Shown: piece after piece, positions 45,333-54,016 of the stretch | How positions within the stretch are numbered: position 1 is the first letter of the stretch | How the letters are laid out: every line of letters starts with the position of its first letter | NCBI GenBank assembly: GCA_024234815.1 | Contig: JACKNO010000001.1 | Location: forward strand, 558,001 to 622,000 | DNA from: Pseudomonadales bacterium | GTDB taxonomy: Bacteria > Pseudomonadota > Gammaproteobacteria > Pseudomonadales > Halieaceae | Direction: 5' to 3' | DNA: 64,000 nucleotides | Translations under genes and position numbers: made by a program | The notes under the pieces: model-generated | The model's input: the letters and a program-made list of their open reading frames with translations, nothing else | Told to the model about the DNA's origin: nothing | Database searches by the model: none

Positions 45333-46745
45333 CTACTCCTGGTCGATGTTCAGTTCCTTCAGTTTGCGCGTCAGCGTGTTGCGACCCCAGCCCAGCAATT
45401 CGGCGGCATCGCGTTTTCTGCCCTGGGTGTGCTGCAGGGCCACATCGATCATTACCTGCTCGAAGGCGGGGAGGGCTTCGTGCAGGATCTGTTCCTTGCC
45501 CTGCAGCAGCTCGCTGCGAGCCCATTGCGAGAGCAGCTGCCGCCAGTCCGCCTGACCCGAATCGGTGGTCGCCGCGGGGGTCTTGCCCAGTTCGGGCGGC
45601 AGGTCACGCAGGTGGATTTCGCGCCCCGACGCCATCACGGTGATCCAGCGGCAGGTGTTCTCCAGTTGCCGCACGTTGCCCGGCCAGTCGAGAGCCGAAA
45701 GGAACTCCTCGGTTTTGGGCAGCAGGATCTTGGTGTCACCCCCCAGTTCCTCTGCGGCGCGCTGCAGGAAATACTGCATCAGGCGCGGGATATCCTCGCG
45801 CCGTTCAGACAGCTTGGGTATATGGATACGAATCACGTTGAGGCGATGGAACAGGTCATCCCGGAATGCGCCGCGCTGCACCAGGGACTCCAGGTCCTGG
45901 TGGGTTGCGGCGATGATGCGCACGTTTGAGTGCACGGGCACATGGCCGCCCACCCGATAAAATTCGCCATCTGCCAGCACCCTCAGGAGACGGGTCTGGG
46001 TTTCCGCCGGCATATCGCCGATTTCATCCAGGAACAGGGTTCCCCCGTCCGCCTGCTCGAAGCGGCCGACGCGGCGGGTATTGGCGCCGGTGAACGCACC
46101 CTTTTCGTGACCGAACAATTCGGATTCGAGCAGGTCCCGGGGTATGGCCGCCATATTGAGGGCGATAAATGGGCTGTTTGATCGCGGGCTGTGGCGGTGC
46201 AACGCGCGCGCCACCAGCTCCTTGCCGGTACCGGATTCACCATTGATGAGCACGGTAATGTTGCTGTGCGCGAGCCTGCCGATGGCGCGAAACACCTCCT
46301 GCATGGCCGGCGCTTCACCGATAATCTCGGTCTGGGGTACCTCTTCCGGCGCCGCGGTGGCGCCGCTCTTCTCCCGGGCCTGGGCCAGGGCCCGCTCGGT
46401 AATGGCGATAACCTCGTCGAGGTCAAAGGGCTTGGGCAGGTATTCGAAGGCACCGCGCTGGTAAGAGGCCACCGCGCTGTCCAGGTCCGAGTGGGCGGTG
46501 GTGATGATGACCGGCAGTTCCGGGTGTTTTTCGTTGATCAGTGACAGCAACTGCAGCCCGTCGGTGCCCGGCATGCGAATGTCGCTGATAATGACGTCGG
46601 GCTGTTCCGAGTTCATGCGCAGCATGAGCTGGTCGCCATCGCTGAAGCTTTCATTGTCGATCCCGGCCTGGTTGAGGGCGCGCTCGAGCACCCAGCGGAT
46701 GGAGCTGTCATCGTCTACTACCCAGACCCTGGCTGGTTTATGCAT
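45333..46745 (-). CDS. ntrC: Nitrogen regulation response regulator NtrC
   Basis: A 470-residue sigma-54 activator. The receiver domain has the phosphorylated Asp in VIISDIRMPG (about residue 55). The AAA+ domain has GESGTGKE and the sigma-54-contacting loop GAFTGA. The C-terminal Fis-type helix-turn-helix reads KRDAAELLGWGRNTLTRKL. Phospho-NtrC binds enhancer dyads and drives open-complex formation at sigma-54 promoters. It overlaps the ntrB end by eight bases. Candidate binding sites are found here before ntrB and glnA. Confidence 0.96.
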   Translation of the reverse strand: MHKPARVWVVDDDSSIRWVLERALNQAGIDNESFSDGDQLMLRMNSEQPDVIISDIRMPGTDGLQLLSLINEKHPELPVIITTAHSDLDSAVASYQRGAFEYLPKPFDLDEVIAITERALAQAREKSGATAAPEEVPQTEIIGEAPAMQEVFRAIGRLAHSNITVLINGESGTGKELVARALHRHSPRSNSPFIALNMAAIPRDLLESELFGHEKGAFTGANTRRVGRFEQADGGTLFLDEIGDMPAETQTRLLRVLADGEFYRVGGHVPVHSNVRIIAATHQDLESLVQRGAFRDDLFHRLNVIRIHIPKLSERREDIPRLMQYFLQRAAEELGGDTKILLPKTEEFLSALDWPGNVRQLENTCRWITVMASGREIHLRDLPPELGKTPAATTDSGQADWRQLLSQWARSELLQGKEQILHEALPAFEQVMIDVALQHTQGRKRDAAELLGWGRNTLTRKLKELNIDQE

Positions 46746-47796
46746 TGTCTTGTCCCATCGGTATATAGATTGTGAAGCGCGTCTCGCCGGGTTCGCTTAC
46801 GCATTCCAGCAAGCCGCCGTGGTGATTGATTACGGACTGGGCTATGGCCAGTCCCAGCCCGGTGCCATCGGCCCGGCCAGTGACCATGGGCACGAAGATG
46901 GCGTGCTGGATAGCCTCCGGTACGCCGGGGCCGTTGTCGATAATGTCTACCTGGCACACGAGGCGGTGTAATTGCGTACCTATCGTGAACTGGCGGCGGG
47001 AGCGGGTGCGCAAGGTTATGACACAGGTCTCGGGATCGGGGGCCGCCTGCAGGGCGTTGCTCATGATGTTCAGTACGACCTGTATCAACTGTGACCGGTC
47101 GCCGGGAATCTCCGGCAGGCTGGGATCGTAATCCCGCACGAACTGCACGGCGTTATGCGATTCCGCCAGAATCAGGTTGCGCACGTGCTCGAGAATCTCG
47201 TGGACATTGACGGCCCGCAGTTGCAATTGCTGGTGCGGCCCGAGCAGGCGGTCGACCAGGTCGCGCAGGCGGTCCGCCTCGCGAATAATGACCTGGGTGT
47301 ACTCGGCCAACTCCTCATTTTGCAGCTCTCTCGCCAACAACTGGGCAGCGCCGCGCACGCCCCCGAGCGGGTTTTTGATTTCGTGCGCGAGGCCGCGAAT
47401 AACGGCCCGGGTTGTTTCCTGCGCGTGTAGCAGGCCCTCCTCGCGGCTTATTTTCAGCAGCCGGTCGACCGGCTGCAGTTCAATCAGCAGGCCGCTGTCG
47501 TTTTCGTTGCCTACCGGGGTGACGACCATGTCCACGTGTATTTCCTGGCCGGTGTGGACTGTCAGCGGCATTCCGCGGCGTGTCACGGCGACCCGGCTTC
47601 GCATTATCTGTTCCAGGCATTCAACCCAATCCTGGGAATGCACGGCCAGCTGGCGTGCATGCAAGCCCAGGGCACGCCCTTCCGACACTTTCAGCATGGC
47701 TTCACCGGCGGTATTGAGGCTGGTGACCCGCAAGTCCCCGTCCAGCCCCAGGACGCCCGTGCTTATACTGTCCAGAATGTCCCTTTCCTGCTGCAT
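46738..47796 (-). CDS. ntrB: Nitrogen regulation sensor histidine kinase NtrB
   Basis: A 352-residue soluble kinase: a PAS domain (about 1-115), a DHp domain with the phosphorylated His in IRGLAHEIKNPLGG, and an ATPase domain with DNGPGVPE and GTGLGLAI. In the family it phosphorylates NtrC when nitrogen is low and dephosphorylates it when PII binds. No TM segment is present, as expected for NtrB. A sigma-54 promoter lies about 50-65 bases upstream, and an NtrC-type dyad about 210 bases upstream, pointing to autoregulation. Confidence 0.95.
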   Translation of the reverse strand: MQQERDILDSISTGVLGLDGDLRVTSLNTAGEAMLKVSEGRALGLHARQLAVHSQDWVECLEQIMRSRVAVTRRGMPLTVHTGQEIHVDMVVTPVGNENDSGLLIELQPVDRLLKISREEGLLHAQETTRAVIRGLAHEIKNPLGGVRGAAQLLARELQNEELAEYTQVIIREADRLRDLVDRLLGPHQQLQLRAVNVHEILEHVRNLILAESHNAVQFVRDYDPSLPEIPGDRSQLIQVVLNIMSNALQAAPDPETCVITLRTRSRRQFTIGTQLHRLVCQVDIIDNGPGVPEAIQHAIFVPMVTGRADGTGLGLAIAQSVINHHGGLLECVSEPGETRFTIYIPMGQDNA

Positions 47797-47842
47797 AACT
47801 GCCCCAAGTTAGCCCTTGTTGTCGCTGGCCCCACCTTCGGGT

Positions 47843-47860
47843 AGCAAAAATAGAGCCAAA
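47843..47860 (-). promoter_or_regulatory. Sigma-54 promoter of ntrBC
   Basis: On the minus strand the sequence reads TTTGGCTC-TATTT-TTGCT. The GG and GC dinucleotides have the exact spacing of the -24/-12 elements (consensus TGGCAC-N5-TTGC). It lies 47 bases before the ntrB start codon. Confidence 0.75.
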
Positions 47861-48004
47861 AATTCCAATTGCCGAAAATTAATCCTACTGCGCCAGTTTT
47901 GTTGACGCTCCAAGTAAGTAAGAGCTTACAAACATCGCTTGGTCGGCGGAATACCGCCGCCGCGGTGCGAACAGGATTGCAGTAAGCGTACTCACCGGTT
48001 TTTA

Positions 48005-48021
48005 TGCACCATAATGGTGCG
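48005..48021. promoter_or_regulatory. NtrC-type binding site upstream of ntrB
   Basis: TGCACC-ATAAT-GGTGCG is a nearly perfect match to the NtrC dyad TGCACC-N5-GGTGCA. It lies about 150 bases upstream of the sigma-54 promoter, a normal enhancer distance, in the gap between the DUF4124 gene and ntrB. Confidence 0.8.
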
Positions 48022-48155
48022 CCATGGCGGGCGCGCTGTCCATACCTTGCGCGCGGCGCCCGGGGGTGATGTCAGTGTGGTTTTCCGCGAGAGAGGCGCG
48101 GCGCCGGTGTGTTAGCGCCTGCAGCGGAGGCGGCCTGGATCAGCCTGGCACAGCG

Positions 48156-48713
48156 CTAGTGGGGGGTTGGGCGGGGCTTGACCCTGTTTTTCTGGTTAAC
48201 GGAGGGGCGCAGAACGTAAATCCGCACAGACTCGGATTCCGCCAGGCGTTCACCCTCGGGGTCGACGACCACCACGCTGAGGTCGTGGGCGCCTCGAAAC
48301 ACATTGGTAAGCTGCCATTGATTGCTCGACTGGGGGTTGCCGGACGGCGTGCCGTCCACGAGCAGTTGCAGCAGTGCGCCCTGTTCAAGCGCCGGTTCCA
48401 CGGAGGCGCTGATCGCCACGTTTCCCGGCCCCATCGGTATGGTGGTTTCGTTGGCGGGAGAGGTCACTGCCACGGTGTAACTCGTGGCCGCGGAGCCGTC
48501 AGGGCTGGTCGGGGGCGCGCTCGCCTGCGGCTCCGCCATCTCGGGCGGCGGGGGGGCGCTGTTGGTTTGTCGCAACTTGATCTCTTCCGACGGGCCGCTG
48601 GCGGGTGGTGTGTCGGAGTAACTGACGTTGCCTTGAGCGTCAACGGACTTGTAGATTTGTGCCGCGCCAAGTTGTGGCAACACCAGCAACGCGGTGAGGA
48701 GTAGTGTTTTCAT
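48156..48713 (-). CDS. DUF4124 domain-containing exported protein
   Basis: About 185 residues with a signal peptide (MKTLLLTALLVLPQLGAAQ). A DUF4124 domain follows at once (IYKSVDAQGNVSYSDTPP), then a Pro/Ala-rich linker and a beta-sandwich-like part (TVAVTSPANETTIPMG...). Function is unknown, though proteins of this type often sit between glnA and ntrBC in pseudomonads and relatives, as here. An ATG at 48725 is also in frame. It is followed by about 360 bases with regulatory sites for ntrBC. Confidence 0.85.
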   Translation of the reverse strand: MKTLLLTALLVLPQLGAAQIYKSVDAQGNVSYSDTPPASGPSEEIKLRQTNSAPPPPEMAEPQASAPPTSPDGSAATSYTVAVTSPANETTIPMGPGNVAISASVEPALEQGALLQLLVDGTPSGNPQSSNQWQLTNVFRGAHDLSVVVVDPEGERLAESESVRIYVLRPSVNQKNRVKPRPTPH

Positions 48714-48882
48714 AACCGTGGCCATACAAGTCCCGTCGAAAAGAAGCGCCCTCGAAGGGTTACACTAGCAGAAAAGGAGAGGTATCAAAAAGATTCATCG
48801 CAGATTGGTGCAGACGGTCACAGTGAGATACGGGTGCCGGTGTGTGAAGGGCGAGTGGAGGCGATCCAGCAAGCACACAGCC

Positions 48883-48911
48883 AAAAAAAAGCCCGCTGGA
48901 TCAGCGGGCTT
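48883..48911 (-). terminator. Rho-independent terminator of glnA
   Basis: On the minus strand AAGCCCGCTGATCCAGCGGGCTT-type pairing (stem AAGCCCGCTG/CAGCGGGCTT, short loop) is followed by a run of eight T. It begins about 20 bases after the glnA stop codon. Confidence 0.92.
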
Positions 48912-48931
48912 GTCGCGTGGGGGTTTGGCCC

Positions 48932-50338
48932 TTACAGCGAGTAGTACATGTCGAACTCAATCGGGTGCGTGGTCATGTTGAGACGCTCGATCTCGCCTTT
49001 CTTCAGGTCGATATACGCATCGATCATGTCGTCGGAGAAGACACCGCCAGCGGTGAGGAAGCCGCGGTCCGCATCCAGTGCTTCCAGTGACATCTCCAGG
49101 CTGGAAGAAACGGTGGGGATCAGTTTGCCTTCCTCGGGGGGCAGGTCGTAGAGATCCTTGTCGGCGGCTTCACCGGGGTGGATCTTGTTCTGGATGCCGT
49201 CCAGGCCCGCCATCATCATGGCTGCAAACGCCAGGTAGGGGTTGCCCGTGGGGTCCGGGAAGCGCACTTCTACGCGCTTGCCACGGGGGCTTGGCTCGTA
49301 GGGAATGCGAATTGAGGCGGAGCGGTTGCGGGCCGAGTAGGCCAGCATGACGGGCGCTTCAAATCCGGGTACCAGGCGCTTGTAGGAGTTGGTGGACGGG
49401 TTGGTGAACGCGTTCAGCGCGCGGGCATGCTTGATGATGCCGCCGATATAGTACAGCGCGTCGTCGGACAGCCCGGCATAGCCGTCGCCGGCGAACAGGT
49501 TTTTGCCGTCTTTGGAAATTGACTGGTGGACATGCATGCCTGAACCGTTGTCACCGACAATCGGCTTGGGCATGAAGGTGGCGGTCTTGCCATAGGCGTG
49601 CGCCACGTTGTGTACGCAGTACTTGAGAATCTGAACCTCGTCGGCCTTCTTCACCAGGGTGCTGAAACGCACGCCGATTTCGCACTGTCCGGCGGTTGCC
49701 ACTTCGTGGTGATGCACCTCGATATCCAGGCCCATCTGCTCCATGGCGGTACACATGGCGGCGCGGATGTCGTGCAGGGAGTCGACCGGTGGTACGGGGA
49801 AGTAACCGCCTTTTACGCCCGGGCGGTGACCGACGTTGCCTTCATCGTAGGCCAGGCCAGAAGACCAGGCAGCTTCCTCGGAGCCAATCTTGTAGCTGGC
49901 TCCGCTCATGTCGATGTTCCACTTAACGTCATCGAAGATGAAGAACTCGGGCTCCGGTCCGAAGTAGGCAGTGTCGCCGATTCCGGTTGTATTCAGATAC
50001 GCCTCGGCGCGCTGGGCAATGGAACGCGGGTCGCGGTCGTAACCCTGCATGGTGGTGGGTTCAACCACGTTGCAACGCAGGATGAGCGTGGTATCGTCGG
50101 TAAAAGGGTCGAGCACCGAGGTGCTGTCGTCGGGCATCAGCACCATGTCGGAATCGTTGATGCCTTTCCAACCTGAGATAGATGAGCCGTCGAACATTTT
50201 GCCGCCTTCGAAAAACTCCTCTTTCACTTCCTTGGCGGGGATGGTGACGTGTTGCTCCTTGCCGCGGGTATCCGTGAAGCGCAGGTCTACCCAGCGTACT
50301 TCATTTTCTTTGATCAGGTTCAGAGTTTGCTCTGACAT
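48932..50338 (-). CDS. glnA: Glutamine synthetase, type I
   Basis: A 468-residue dodecameric enzyme that forms glutamine from glutamate, ammonia and ATP. It includes MFDGSSISGWKGI, the NGSGMHVHQS active-site segment and NPSTNSYKRLVPGFEAP. The adenylylation Tyr is residue 397 in LYDLPPEE, the same number as in E. coli, so activity is probably controlled by GlnE. The start at 50338 (MSEQTLNLIK) follows GGAGGAATTACG, an excellent ribosome-binding site; the longer frame to 50377 is not needed. It has its own sigma-54 promoter with upstream NtrC dyads, and a strong terminator. Confidence 0.97.
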   Translation of the reverse strand: MSEQTLNLIKENEVRWVDLRFTDTRGKEQHVTIPAKEVKEEFFEGGKMFDGSSISGWKGINDSDMVLMPDDSTSVLDPFTDDTTLILRCNVVEPTTMQGYDRDPRSIAQRAEAYLNTTGIGDTAYFGPEPEFFIFDDVKWNIDMSGASYKIGSEEAAWSSGLAYDEGNVGHRPGVKGGYFPVPPVDSLHDIRAAMCTAMEQMGLDIEVHHHEVATAGQCEIGVRFSTLVKKADEVQILKYCVHNVAHAYGKTATFMPKPIVGDNGSGMHVHQSISKDGKNLFAGDGYAGLSDDALYYIGGIIKHARALNAFTNPSTNSYKRLVPGFEAPVMLAYSARNRSASIRIPYEPSPRGKRVEVRFPDPTGNPYLAFAAMMMAGLDGIQNKIHPGEAADKDLYDLPPEEGKLIPTVSSSLEMSLEALDADRGFLTAGGVFSDDMIDAYIDLKKGEIERLNMTTHPIEFDMYYSL

Positions 50339-50442
50339 CGTAATTCCTCCATGGGATGGTAATAGGGCCAGGTTCACTGGCCTGTGTTGCTTGCGCCGGT
50401 CACATCGCTCGGTGACCAGGTATGCTAGGCAGTTTCAATATT

Positions 50443-50460
50443 AGCAAGAGCTGTGCCAAA
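50443..50460 (-). promoter_or_regulatory. Sigma-54 promoter of glnA
   Basis: The minus strand reads TTTGGCAC-AGCTC-TTGCT, an essentially perfect -24/-12 promoter (GG at -24, GC at -12). Transcription would start near 50432, giving a leader of about 95 bases before the glnA ATG. Confidence 0.9.
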
Positions 50461-50529
50461 AAGGTGCTGTGGTTAAGCTACTGAAATATCAGTTGTTTTT
50501 ATGGGGTATAGCAACGACCGGAATACAAG

Positions 50530-50546
50530 TGCGCTAATGAGGTGCG
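50530..50546. promoter_or_regulatory. NtrC-type site 1 upstream of glnA
   Basis: TGCGCT-AATGA-GGTGCG matches the NtrC dyad with one weak half. It lies about 70 bases upstream of the sigma-54 promoter and 21 bases (two helical turns, centre to centre) from the second site, an arrangement suited to cooperative binding. Confidence 0.7.
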
Positions 50547-50550
50547 TCAA

Positions 50551-50567
50551 TGCACTATTATGGTGCG
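50551..50567. promoter_or_regulatory. NtrC-type site 2 upstream of glnA
   Basis: TGCACT-ATTAT-GGTGCG is a close match to the NtrC dyad. With the neighbouring site it forms a probable enhancer for glnA. It is also about 100 bases before the thiI start, so it might affect that gene too. Confidence 0.78.
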
Positions 50568-50627
50568 GTAATTTCGCGGTTTACCCCGGATACCTGCCCC
50601 AAGTCCACAAAACTCGCGCCAAGCCCG

Positions 50628-50633
50628 TATACT
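50628..50633 (+). promoter_or_regulatory. Putative -10 element of thiI
   Basis: TATACT lies about 34 bases before the thiI start. No good -35 hexamer is visible at the right distance, so this is tentative. Confidence 0.35.
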
Positions 50634-50666
50634 AGGCCCCGGATCGAACGCAACCTTATGGCCCCT

Positions 50667-52112
50667 ATGAAATTTCTTGTCAAGTACTTCTCGGAAATCG
50701 CAATCAAGAGCAAGCCCGTGCGGCGCCGGTTCGTGTCTCGCCTGGCGGCCAACCTGCGAGCGGTGCTGCAGGAAATTGATCCCGAGGTGCGAATTCAGCG
50801 GCAGTTTGACCGGCTGCTGGTGGAAACCGGGCAGGAGGACGAGAAAGTGCTGGCGCGCATGGTGCAGGCCATGCGCTGCGTATCCGGGATCACCTATATC
50901 CTGGAAGTAAACGTGCATCCGCTGCCCGCCCTGGAGGATATCGCCGATTTCGTGCTGCCGGTGTACGCCGCGCGGCTGGAAGGCCGCCATTTCGCCGTGC
51001 GGTGCAAGCGCAGCGGCATTCACCCGTTCACCTCCATTGATGTGGAGCGGGAAGTGGGCGGCGCCCTCATGCTGCGCGGCGCACCGGCGGGAGTCCGGCT
51101 GGTAGAGCCCGACGTGACGGTCGCCCTGGAGATCAGCAAAAATACACTGTACGTCATTGGCAAGCGTCATCGCGGCCCGGGCGGTTACCCGGTGGCCAGC
51201 CTCGATCCGGTGCTGTCGCTGATCTCCGGTGGCTTCGACTCCCCGGTCGCCAGCTATCTCACCATGAAGCGCGGGATGCGTACCCATTTCCTGTTCTTTA
51301 ACCTCGGTGGGCGCGACCACGAGATCGGGGTCAAGGAGATCGCGTTATTCCTCTGGCAAAAATATGGCTGCAACCAGCGGGTGCTGTTTATCAGTGTTCC
51401 GTTTGAGGAGGTGGTGGCCGAGTTGCTGGCCAGGATAGAAGACAGCCAGATGGGCGTAATCCTCAAGCGCATGATGTTGCGGGTTGCGGACCGGCTGGCG
51501 CAGGACCTGGAGATCGATGCGCTGGTCACCGGTGAATGCGTCGCCCAGGTGAGCAGCCAGACCCTGCGCAACCTCGCGGTGATAGACCAGGTTACCGAGC
51601 GGCTGGTGATACGACCCCTGATCACGACCGACAAGGAGGAAATCGTGCGGATGGCGGCGGCCATAGGGACGGAGCAATTCGCCGCCAATATGCCCGAGTA
51701 CTGCGGTGTAATCTCGGTCAATCCCACCACCCGGGCGAGGCTGGGCCGGGTGCAGGCCATGGAGAAAAACTTTGACATGGCTATTCTCGATCGGGCTGTC
51801 GCCGGTGCGCGCCAGACCCGTATCGACCGGCTGGCGCAGGAGGAACTGGAGCGGGAGGAGGTGGAGGTGCTGTCGGTGCCGCTGGCGGGCAGCACCGTCA
51901 TCGACATCCGTCACCCTGACGAGGTGGAACTGTGCCCGCTGGAACTGCCTGTGCCGGTGCTGCGTATTCCCTTCTACGAACTGCACAACAGGGGGCCTGC
52001 CCTCGCTGCCGGCACCTATATGCTGTACTGCGGCAAAGGCGTGATGAGCCGGCTGCACGCCGGTCACCTGCAGGGAACGACCGGTCTCGATATCAAGGTT
52101 TACGCGCCATAA
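50667..52112 (+). CDS. thiI: tRNA 4-thiouridine synthase / thiamine sulfurtransferase ThiI
   Basis: A 481-residue protein, nearly the length of the E. coli enzyme. It has an N-terminal ferredoxin-like and THUMP region and a PP-loop ATPase motif SGGFDSP (residues 187-193). The disulfide Cys is in PEYCGVISVNP, and a C-terminal rhodanese domain has its persulfide Cys455 in MLYCGKGVMS. It puts sulfur into uridine 8 of tRNA, and the rhodanese domain can also serve thiazole synthesis. The frame is open from 50550, but MKFLVKYFSEIAIKS is the family start. It is divergent from glnA. Confidence 0.94.
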   Translation: MKFLVKYFSEIAIKSKPVRRRFVSRLAANLRAVLQEIDPEVRIQRQFDRLLVETGQEDEKVLARMVQAMRCVSGITYILEVNVHPLPALEDIADFVLPVYAARLEGRHFAVRCKRSGIHPFTSIDVEREVGGALMLRGAPAGVRLVEPDVTVALEISKNTLYVIGKRHRGPGGYPVASLDPVLSLISGGFDSPVASYLTMKRGMRTHFLFFNLGGRDHEIGVKEIALFLWQKYGCNQRVLFISVPFEEVVAELLARIEDSQMGVILKRMMLRVADRLAQDLEIDALVTGECVAQVSSQTLRNLAVIDQVTERLVIRPLITTDKEEIVRMAAAIGTEQFAANMPEYCGVISVNPTTRARLGRVQAMEKNFDMAILDRAVAGARQTRIDRLAQEELEREEVEVLSVPLAGSTVIDIRHPDEVELCPLELPVPVLRIPFYELHNRGPALAAGTYMLYCGKGVMSRLHAGHLQGTTGLDIKVYAP

Positions 52113-52117
52113 TTACC

Positions 52118-52148
52118 TTGTGCTTGGCAAAGGGCTATGGGGTATAAT
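52118..52148 (+). promoter_or_regulatory. Putative sigma-70 promoter of typA
   Basis: A perfect TATAAT -10 at 52143-52148 follows a TTGTGC -35-like hexamer at 52118, though the spacer of 19 bases is longer than ideal. The start codon of typA lies 45 bases downstream. Confidence 0.5.
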
Positions 52149-52192
52149 CCGCGCCCTTTTTTGCTCTCGCGTCACTGCCCCGAGGTAACCCC

Positions 52193-54004
52193 TTGATCGA
52201 CAAGCTTCGCAATATCGCCATTATTGCCCACGTAGACCATGGCAAGACCACCCTTGTGGACTGTTTGCTACAGCAGTCCGGTACGCTGGACCGCCGTTCG
52301 GAGGGGTCGGAGCGGATTATGGATTCGAATGACCAGGAGCGCGAGCGCGGCATCACGATCCTGGCGAAGAATACCGCCATCGAGTGGAACGACTACCATA
52401 TCAACATCGTGGACACCCCTGGACACGCCGATTTCGGTGGCGAGGTCGAGCGGGTTTTATCGATGGTGGACTCCGTATTGTTGCTGGTCGACGCGGTGGA
52501 CGGCCCCATGCCGCAGACCCGCTTTGTAACTTCCAAGGCCTTCGAGCAGGGCCTGAATCCCATCGTGGTCATCAACAAGGTCGACCGCCCGGGCGCGCGC
52601 CCGGACTGGGTGGTAGACCAGGTTTTTGACCTTTTCGATCGCCTGGGCGCCACCGAGGAACAGCTGGATTTCCCGGTTATTTTTGCCTCCGCGATACAGG
52701 GTATCGCCGGCCTGGATCACGCCAATATGGCGACCGACATGCAGCCCCTGTTCGAAACAGTGGTGGAGAAGGTACCGGCGCCCGAGGTGAATTCGGACGG
52801 GCCGCTGCAGATGCAGATATCCGCACTGGACTACAGCAGCTACGTGGGCGTGATCGGTGTCGGTCGCATCACCCGTGGCAAGCTCACACCGAATGCCCAG
52901 GTGGTCGTGGTAGACCCGCAGGGCGGGACGCGCAAGGGCCGGGTGCTGCAGCTTATGGGCTACCTGGGGCTGGAGCGCATGGACATTGAGTCGGCCGAGG
53001 CGGGAGACATCGTGTGCATTACCGGCATCGAGGGCCTGAACATTTCCGATACGCTTTGCGATCCCTCGAAACCCGAAGCATTGCCGCCCCTGTCGGTGGA
53101 CGAGCCCACCGTGAGTATGACCTTCCAGGTCAATGACTCCCCGTTCGCCGGCAAGGAGGGCAAGTACGTCACCTCCCGCAATATCAAGGAGCGCCTCGAG
53201 CGGGAACTGATTCACAATGTGGCGCTGCGGGTTCAGCCGGGCGATACCCCCGACAAGTTCAAGGTCTCCGGGCGCGGTGAACTGCATCTTTCGGTGCTGA
53301 TTGAAAACATGCGCCGGGAGGGCTTTGAGCTCGGCGTATCCCGTCCGGAAGTAATCCAGAAAGAAGTAGACGGCAAGATGCACGAACCTTTCGAGCAGCT
53401 GGTGATCGACTGTGAAGAGCAGCACCAGGGTTCGGTGATGGAAGAGCTGGGCCTGCGCCGCGCAGAGCTGGAAAACATGGTGCCCGACGGCAAGGGTCGA
53501 GTGCGGCTGGAGTTTATCGTGCCCGCCAGGGGGCTTATCGGCTTTCGCTCCATGTTCCTGACCATGACCTCGGGCGGCGGCATCATGACGCACGTGTTCG
53601 ATCATTACGGCCCGGTCAAGAATGCTGAAATAGCCAGTCGCAGCAACGGTGTACTGGTGTCGATGGTCAAGGGCAAGACGCTTGGCTACTCGCTCTTCAA
53701 CCTGCAGGACCGCGGTCGCCTGTTCATCCAGCCCAATGTGGACATCTACGAAGGCCAGATCATTGGCCTGCACAGCCGCAACAACGACCTTGCGGTAAAC
53801 CCCACCAAGGGCAAGCAGCTCACCAACGTCCGCGCTTCCGGCACAGACGAGGCGCTTACCCTGACGCCGCCGGTGCGCCACACTCTGGAGCAGGCACTGG
53901 AGTTTATTGAAGAAGACGAACTGGTGGAAGTGACGCCAGTGAGCATTCGCCTGCGCAAGAAACTGTTGCTGGAGCACGAGCGGCGCCGCGCAGACAGAAG
54001 CTGA
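52193..54004 (+). CDS. typA: Translational GTPase TypA/BipA
   Basis: A 603-residue ribosome-binding GTPase. The G domain has AHVDHGKTT (G1), DTPGHADFGGEVER (G3) and NKVDRPGARP (G4). The EF-G-like domains and the BipA-specific C-terminus (RGLIGFRSMFLTMTSGGG, NDLAVNPTKGKQLTN) follow. It helps 50S assembly and stress or cold adaptation in known species. The start is TTG at 52193 with GAGG eight bases before it, and the N-terminus IDKLRNIAIIAHVDH fits this start. The dtd gene follows 12 bases later. Confidence 0.95.
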   Translation: MIDKLRNIAIIAHVDHGKTTLVDCLLQQSGTLDRRSEGSERIMDSNDQERERGITILAKNTAIEWNDYHINIVDTPGHADFGGEVERVLSMVDSVLLLVDAVDGPMPQTRFVTSKAFEQGLNPIVVINKVDRPGARPDWVVDQVFDLFDRLGATEEQLDFPVIFASAIQGIAGLDHANMATDMQPLFETVVEKVPAPEVNSDGPLQMQISALDYSSYVGVIGVGRITRGKLTPNAQVVVVDPQGGTRKGRVLQLMGYLGLERMDIESAEAGDIVCITGIEGLNISDTLCDPSKPEALPPLSVDEPTVSMTFQVNDSPFAGKEGKYVTSRNIKERLERELIHNVALRVQPGDTPDKFKVSGRGELHLSVLIENMRREGFELGVSRPEVIQKEVDGKMHEPFEQLVIDCEEQHQGSVMEELGLRRAELENMVPDGKGRVRLEFIVPARGLIGFRSMFLTMTSGGGIMTHVFDHYGPVKNAEIASRSNGVLVSMVKGKTLGYSLFNLQDRGRLFIQPNVDIYEGQIIGLHSRNNDLAVNPTKGKQLTNVRASGTDEALTLTPPVRHTLEQALEFIEEDELVEVTPVSIRLRKKLLLEHERRRADRS

Positions 54005-54016
54005 CCGCCGGTTGCC

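Noticed and set aside
52457..53977. 506-codon open frame antisense to typA
   Set aside because: typA is unambiguous on the other strand. The antisense product is His/Gln/Leu-rich without motifs.
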